This document shows, one piece after another, positions 58,167 to 64,000 of a DNA stretch of 64,000 nt. The DNA lies in contig JAJIRX010000906.1 of assembly GCA_023853785.1 (NCBI GenBank), positions 124,001-188,000 of the forward strand, written 5' to 3'. The translations under genes were made by a program, and so were the position numbers. Every line of letters begins with the position of its first letter. The stretch's first letter is position 1. The notes under the pieces were generated by a model, which searched no databases, was not told the DNA's origin, and saw nothing but the letters and a program-made list of their open reading frames with translations. The stretch comes from Psilocybe azurescens (lineage: Eukaryota > Basidiomycota > Agaricomycetes > Agaricales > Agrocybaceae).

Positions 58167-61100
58167 TGATGAGTGTTTCCATATGTAAGGTCGGGTTTTC
58201 GTCCATATTCGTCATAATACTAACATGCGATAGTATTTTCTTCTTCGTTAAACAGGGATGCATAGCTCTCACGATGTTAATCAGTTCAACCTATTTGGAA
58301 GGATGCAACGATCCTCTCTGTCGCCTATCACATTCCGTTCTTAAAAATATATTCATGAAGGGCGATACACTGATCTAAATAGTGGAGGTTTATCCCACAT
58401 ATATCTTGTTCTCAATTTACTCGATCAAATAGATTTTGACGAGGACAACAATGTAATAAGAGGCCCCCCGAACAGTCGGTTTTATTGTTAAAGGTGTAGT
58501 TGCCTACTGATCAATGCTCCAAATACAGACTCCCAGCTCCATCAAGTAGACCGCTGATAGTTCCTTCTGAATCGAAGAGGACTGACACCGAGATATTTAC
58601 TTCTTCGTGTCTAGCTCTCCTATACCACACCCGAAGCTCGACAACCCGAGTTAATCCATGCGCAGTCCTGGGCCTCGGAGTTCACCCTGAGCATGGTCCT
58701 TTTGCCGTTCCATGAATCTCCAGATACCCTATTCGTCCAGAAATTTCTGTTTGGTATCAAGGCTTGTAACCTTCCTTATCAAAATTTACTAGAATTTTTA
58801 ATACGTGTGTTCCCAACGACTGCCAGGGATTATCATTGCGAAAGAGGAGCAAATATTCTGGCGTGTCAGTGCCTCGCTATAACTCAGTTCTGATCGAATA
58901 GCGCCAACGCATCACACCAGCATGCCTGGAAGCTTTCCGGTCTATCATGCGAGTTGACTGGTGCACAGAAATCCGACCATTCATGGTGGATGTGCTCATG
59001 ATAGTTTTGACCAATGCAACGGCGATGCCATCGGAGGTGACCCAGATGCTATGTGCGATAATTGGAGAAAGAGGAACTCCCACCAGAACAACCTCAACGG
59101 CCCCTGGTAGTGTGAAATTGGATCCCGTGGCGTAGAGATTCGCACTGAGCTGAGTACTGAGGGTGTCATTGAGGTCGATGCGGCCCACTGGATCATATTG
59201 GGGATTCGAGATAAAGAGCACATATGTCGGGCTGTAGGTGTCCAGGACAGTGCCTGCTAGCTCATACGCACGTCGTAGATGTCATCTGTAGAAGCTTGAG
59301 TAGCGTTGCACAGGCCGTCATATTTCTTGCTCTCTCTATCAAGAGCTCGTCGTCTCTCTACGTCGTTTGTGGATCCACATTTGTGACTGACTAATCGGCA
59401 AAAGAACCTTAACTTAAGCGCAAAATCAAGAGAAATGTAAATAGCCAGGAGATACTACAAGATCCAATCCTTAGATCAGCCACTCCCAGTCTTTCTTTTC
59501 CGACAAGCGCATGTCCACAGACTATATCTGAATAGCGAGAGCGCGAGTGTGAATAGGCTTGCTTTAATCAGTGACTGCCAAATCCTTTTCGCTCTGGGCC
59601 GGGCTGGTGAGTCATAGGCCACGATGACTCTGGGGCATCAAATTTTAGAGCATATATGCATACACCCTGTCCGTAGAGTTGGGGTATAAATAATATTTCA
59701 ACTTGGCCTTAGCCTTTGACTCCCCAGATCAATGGTGTCCCCAGCCGATAACTTGTGACTCTAAGCAGGACGCTGGGGACATGCATAGGTTTAGGAGCCT
59801 GGCGGTTACATCGGTCACCCGAGGTCACCCGAGAACTCTCTAGACACGATATCGCACGAGTCTAGATTGCTCTCGATCGATTCAGATCTTTCTTTTCATG
59901 CCAGTACGACGGTAGGCGCCAAACAGGTCCGAAATACAGGCATGAAAGCCAGACATTGATTAATCGCAGAAGACTTAATTCGAGAACAAGGCACCTACTA
60001 TATATATATATCGAGGTTTGAGCTCGAAGTGAGCAAAAAACGCGCATATAGTTGAATCTAAGGCTGAAGCATGGCTGTAGTCATGGTTGATATTCAATAG
60101 CAAGTTTGTATCATACACTTAGAGAGGCTTCGGGCATTCACCACGGTTACGAATCCACGGTGTTGTCATCGGCAACCAAGAAGACGTGGAGCCGGGCTTA
60201 TCCTAGTGTAGTGGGGAAGAGACGAGTTCACTGGGCAAGGCAACTGCAAACGCCTGTGAAAGCCTACGAGCCAACTGGAGCCAACCGCGGACTGGTGTTG
60301 ACAAATTAACTTTCGTGTGGGTATCACTGGTCAGTACCGGAAAGCGTTCCATCAATGACAACGTCGAGAATGGTCACGCTCGGCCATTGTCAAAATGTCA
60401 GACCGCGACGTGACCGCCAGCACCCATAGCAAGTTGAAGTTGAAGTTGACAGTGCGCCGATTGGATAGCTCAATGCATACACGATCATTTTGCGGCTTTA
60501 CAGTTTTCGTGTGGGCACTGGGCCGCGTCCTTTATGATATCCAGCCGCCTCCAAATGAAATTTAATGATTAATTGCACTGCCGACGGAACTGGATCCAGA
60601 CGCCGCATGCATGGTCCATCGCTGCCGAAGACCCAAGAACGAAGGTGCACAGTCATTGGAATGGGGCGGATAGCATAGGGTGTAGCCATATGATTGGGAG
60701 AGTGGAAAAACTGGGGTTGGGAAATCGATAAGTATGGAGGAGGAGTATGTACATAATGAACAAAGATAATTATCCTCCGACTCCGAGTCACAACAAACAC
60801 ATGCGAACGGTCTGGGCAATTTCCTTTTATAGAGTCCCCAAAAATTGCGAACCACGTGATGATTATTAGCGGTATTAGTAGCGTTGAGAACGTATATTGG
60901 CGCTTATACCAGCAGATTTCTGTGGAGGTTTTGTCATGGTGGAGGGGAGAGGAGTCGAGAATGAGGCTGGCAAGGCACAGAAATTAAAAATAAATAAAAT
61001 TGGGGAAATAAAGAGTCGGGAGCAGTGCTGGGTGCATGATTGTTGCAGAAACCCCGCACCGAACAACGAATCCCCAAAAATGTGATCATGACATAAATAC

Positions 61101-61177
61101 CCAGCCCTGTGGACCCTCAAACTTTTTTCTTTGCTCACGCCCCTTTCTTCCTTTCCTCCACGTCTTCGCCGTCGACC
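58167..61177. other. 3-kb stretch with at most a gene fragment
   Basis: A minus-strand open stretch at about 58877-59260 reads VLFISNPQYDPVGRIDLNDT and VEVVLVGVPLSPIIAHSIWV. It looks protein-like (N-glycosylation-type NFT, CNAT sites), but I cannot assign a family or find a start. Elsewhere there are a (TA)n run at about 60000, a 10-bp tandem GGTCACCCGA near 59813 and the pyrimidine-rich desaturase promoter. No RNA gene seen. Confidence 0.35.
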
Positions 61178-62798
61178 ATGATGGGTCGTGCAGAGAAACC
61201 AGAGAAAACCCCGAGGAAATCGTTCCTTCCGACCTCAACATCCCCGACAACTATGTCCAGCACACCCTCAAGACCGTCAAACCTCTCCCCCCCCTTCAAA
61301 TGGTCAAATTTTATCAACGACCTCAACTGGCTCAACGTGATCATTCTCTGTGTCACCCCAGTGCTCGGTCTCATTGGTGCTTCTACCACCAAGCTGCGAT
61401 GGGAGACTTTTTTGTTCTCCATTTTCTACTACTACCTCACTGGTTTGGGGATTACCGCTGGATACCATCGTCTCTGGGCTCATCGCTCCTACAACGCGTC
61501 CCTTCCTCTCCAGTATTTCCTCGCTATAGTTGGAGCCGGCGCCATCGAAGGTTCTATCAAGTGGTGGTCGAGGGGTCATCGTGCCCACCATCGTTATACC
61601 GATACTGACTTGGACCCCTACAATGCCCACAAAGGCTTTTTCTACTCACACATCGGCTGGATGCTTCTCAAGCCCCGACGCAAACCGGGTGTCGCCGACG
61701 TTAGCGATTTGAGCAAGAACCCCGTCGTCAGATGGCAACACAAGCACTACATTCTCATGATCCTTATCGTCAGCTTCCTCATCCCCACTCTCATCCCTGG
61801 TTATTTCTGGGGCGATTATAGAGGTGGATATGTTTATGCTGGTGTGCTCAGGTTGTGCTTTGTTCACCACGTGAGTTTCCTTTGTAATTTTGTCTCTTCG
61901 CGTTTTCTAACATCAACTCCAGTCCACTTTCTGCGTCAACTCTCTCGCGCATTGGCTCGGAAGCTCGCCTTTCGACGACAAGCACACTCCTCGCGACCAT
62001 GTCGTTACCGCTCTCGTTACAATTGGGGAAGGTTACCACAATTTCCATCACCAGTTCCCTATGGACTACCGAAATGCCATCAAATGGTATCAGTACGACC
62101 CTACGAAGTGGTTCATCTGGACGATGCAAAAGTAGGACTCGCTAGCCATCTCAAGGTATGTATATTGGTTTCTCTGTTTACTTCTTTTGCTCATTTCTGA
62201 GATAGGTCTTCCCTGAGAATGAAGTCCGCAAGGGTCAACTGACGATGGAGCTCAAAAAACTCAAAGCTACACAGGAGCGTCTCGCGTGGCCCACGGACAG
62301 CAGTGATTTGCCTGTTATCAGCTGGGAGAGTTGTACGTTTTGACCCTCCCCATTGCGTTGCTTGATCCCGACTAAATAATTGGTTGCAGATCAGGAACAA
62401 GCCACCAAGAGACCTCTCATTCTCATTTCAGGGTTCATCCACGATGTGTCTAATTTCATTGATGAACATCCTGGAGGTCCGCATTTGTTGGTGAAGTTCA
62501 TTGGCAAAGACGCGACAACGGCGTTCTTTGGCGGTGTATATGACCATTCAAACGCTGCGCACAACGTACGTAGATTCATCATCTTCATCTCGCCCTCGCA
62601 ACTTTATTGACTCTTTTTTTATACTTACTTTAGTTGCTTGCTATGAAGCGTGTGGGTGTGCTCCACGGAGGCATGCGACAGGGATTGGACGACAAATCGA
62701 TACCTCCCAGTCAAAGGCTAAAGATCGCACGATACAACGAGCTGTCACCGTATAATAGCAGTACAGCTTACTCGGACGGTGAGGGTATGCTCGGTTGA
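61178..62798 (+). CDS. OLE1: Stearoyl-CoA (delta-9) fatty acid desaturase with C-terminal cytochrome b5
   Basis: ER membrane di-iron enzyme that makes oleic and palmitoleic acids. Start at 61178 ([10 protein letters not shown]), in good context (CGACC-ATG). Membrane segments [18 protein letters not shown] and [17 protein letters not shown]; histidine boxes HRLWAH, HRAHH and, after an intron, YHNFHH; third membrane region [20 protein letters not shown]. The C-terminal cytochrome b5 carries the heme motif EHPGG. Exons begin 61178-61870 and 61923-62155, with further short exons to 62798. After FIWTMQK the frame meets a TAG at 62133-62135, while [14 protein letters not shown] follows one base out of frame; a missing T restores it. 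As the enzyme is essential for growth without oleate, sequence error is the likely cause. Confidence 0.93.
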
Positions 62799-64000
62799 TC
62801 CCTCGCTGGTGTTGGTATTGGTGTCTTGCTCTCGTTTTTGGAATTTTTAGCATATACATATTAACTATTAAAAGGGGTTGAAGAGGGCAAGGAGGCGCTT
62901 GCATAAATGGTCTTCAGTCTCTTTGCAGCATTAAACGAATCGACGAACGAACCATAACACGTACTATATGACAAAATTTTTATATGTATGTGTTCTTAGA
63001 ATAGAAGATGATCGCGCTTCATTTTTTTCTTTGGATGATTCAGTTCTTCCCTTTTGACTTTTGGTTCAAATTGTGGCTACACAGGTCTCTGGGAGCTGGG
63101 AGCGCTCGAGGGAGGAAAGAGGAGGACTTGATTGTTGGAACTGCCGATCAAGTGCATTCTTCTTGGATGTTGTTGGCTGGTGGCTGTGTATGTCAAAAGT
63201 TTATCCATTCTCTTTGGACGACGTCAAGGGTTTGGAAAGGTCGACGGTGGTCGGTATTTACCTCACCTACGTGCGACTATGACGTCCTCGTATATGCCAA
63301 GTACTTACTGTCCCCGTTCTTCGTTTTGATCACATGTTCGGTTTGACATCTTCCTCCCGCGCCACAAAATTTTGTATATACACTTATATAGTTCTATTAT
63401 CAATGAATGTACATTTTAATTGAGGAAAACCGAATGAGAAAAGGCTTCCCATCGATTTGCCATCATCACCCAATCAGCAATCACAAAACGAAGAATGGGC
63501 AGGGGATTAGTATATATGTACTTCTGAATCTTTAAGTACGTGGAGAAGAATTTCCGTCACGTGTTTCTACACGCGTCTACGGTCCGACTTGGGGCCGACA
63601 GTGTTCACTACCCTTGCACTGCCTTGTTTTCTACAATACGAAGACAGTGGGCATATATTTATTGATACAACGATCTAATCGTCGCGGGATGGGATTATGG
63701 AGTGCTCGGGTCGTAGCAAGGTTAACCGTGTAGGCTATGGAGCTTTTCGAGAGACTACCTGCTCCTTACGATGCCTGAGAGACTTATTCCACCACAGAAA
63801 TGTGTTATCTCAATGAGCACCGCAAAAGCGGTTATCAGTAGCTTAAGCACGGTGATTTCAAGTGTGTGTTTTTGGAATATTTAGTACTAATATATAGATT
63901 GTGTGACGAGCCAGGATGTTTCAAGAACAATGACAAGCGCTTTAGAAAGGCGAGCGCCCTGGATTATGTCTTATATCGCTTCCTTTGTGATGTCGAAGGG
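62799..64000. other. Desaturase 3' flank to window end
   Basis: AT-rich 3' flank, then mixed sequence; no gene, tRNA or repeat recognised. Confidence 0.35.

Noticed and set aside
61109..61177. N-terminal extension of the desaturase from 61109
   Set aside because: That position is GTG; the first ATG in good context is 61178 and the extension is pyrimidine-rich leader.
1..64000. CRISPR arrays, bacterial operons or phage genes
   Set aside because: Introns, nuclear-type tRNA genes and eukaryotic proteins throughout; no direct-repeat/spacer arrays.

Overview
The window looks like nuclear DNA from a filamentous basidiomycete, probably an Agaricomycete. The genes are cut by many short spliceosomal introns (about 42-70 nt, GT..AG). 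Several products have the architecture typical of that group: a multi-pass membrane protein of the expanded mushroom family, a FIST-domain protein, and a PLP decarboxylase with a long C-terminal appendage. I assigned families from motifs read directly in conceptual translations; no database search was possible.

Layout. 0-6 kb: 3' part of an NAD kinase, an intact Hsp20 gene, a FAD-dependent (salicylate hydroxylase-like) monooxygenase and a 7TM-like protein gene. 6.2-13.2 kb: one complete Ty1/Copia retrotransposon with two 360-bp LTRs that look identical, a 5-bp target duplication (GAGGT) and a half-tRNA(iMet)-type primer site; its coding region is broken by many frameshifts. 15.4-25 kb: B-type cyclin, Hpm1-like methyltransferase, a decayed short-chain dehydrogenase and a large aromatic amino acid decarboxylase-like gene. 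21.1-32.2 kb: six intron-containing tRNA-Ala genes (four AGC, two TGC). 28.5-31.4 kb: a multi-exon gene of unknown function with an internal duplication. 32.8-34.6 kb: aldehyde dehydrogenase. 36-40.4 kb: the global corepressor SIN3. 41-50 kb: four TA-flanked terminal-inverted-repeat elements around two very small PAH-domain genes, plus an ABC-transporter remnant. 50-53.7 kb: a strikingly AT-rich block. 54-63 kb: S1/P1 nuclease, FIST protein, a small single-TM protein in a divergent pair with it, and delta-9 fatty acid desaturase.

The most interesting signal is beside SIN3. A 187-residue protein holds only PAH1 and a shortened PAH2, and an 83-residue protein holds only PAH1. Both keep the SIN3 intron inside PAH1 at the same place and phase, and the larger one also keeps the SIN3 intron inside PAH2. 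They therefore look like segmental duplicates of the 5' part of SIN3 reduced to interaction domains, and could act as natural competitors (microproteins) of the SIN3/HDAC complex.

A caution applies to the whole window. Otherwise well-conserved genes (NAD kinase, SIN3, delta-9 desaturase, Hpm1, FIST and others) carry single-base frameshifts, mostly at short homopolymer runs. Consensus sequencing error is the simplest explanation, so 'broken' calls should be read with that in mind.
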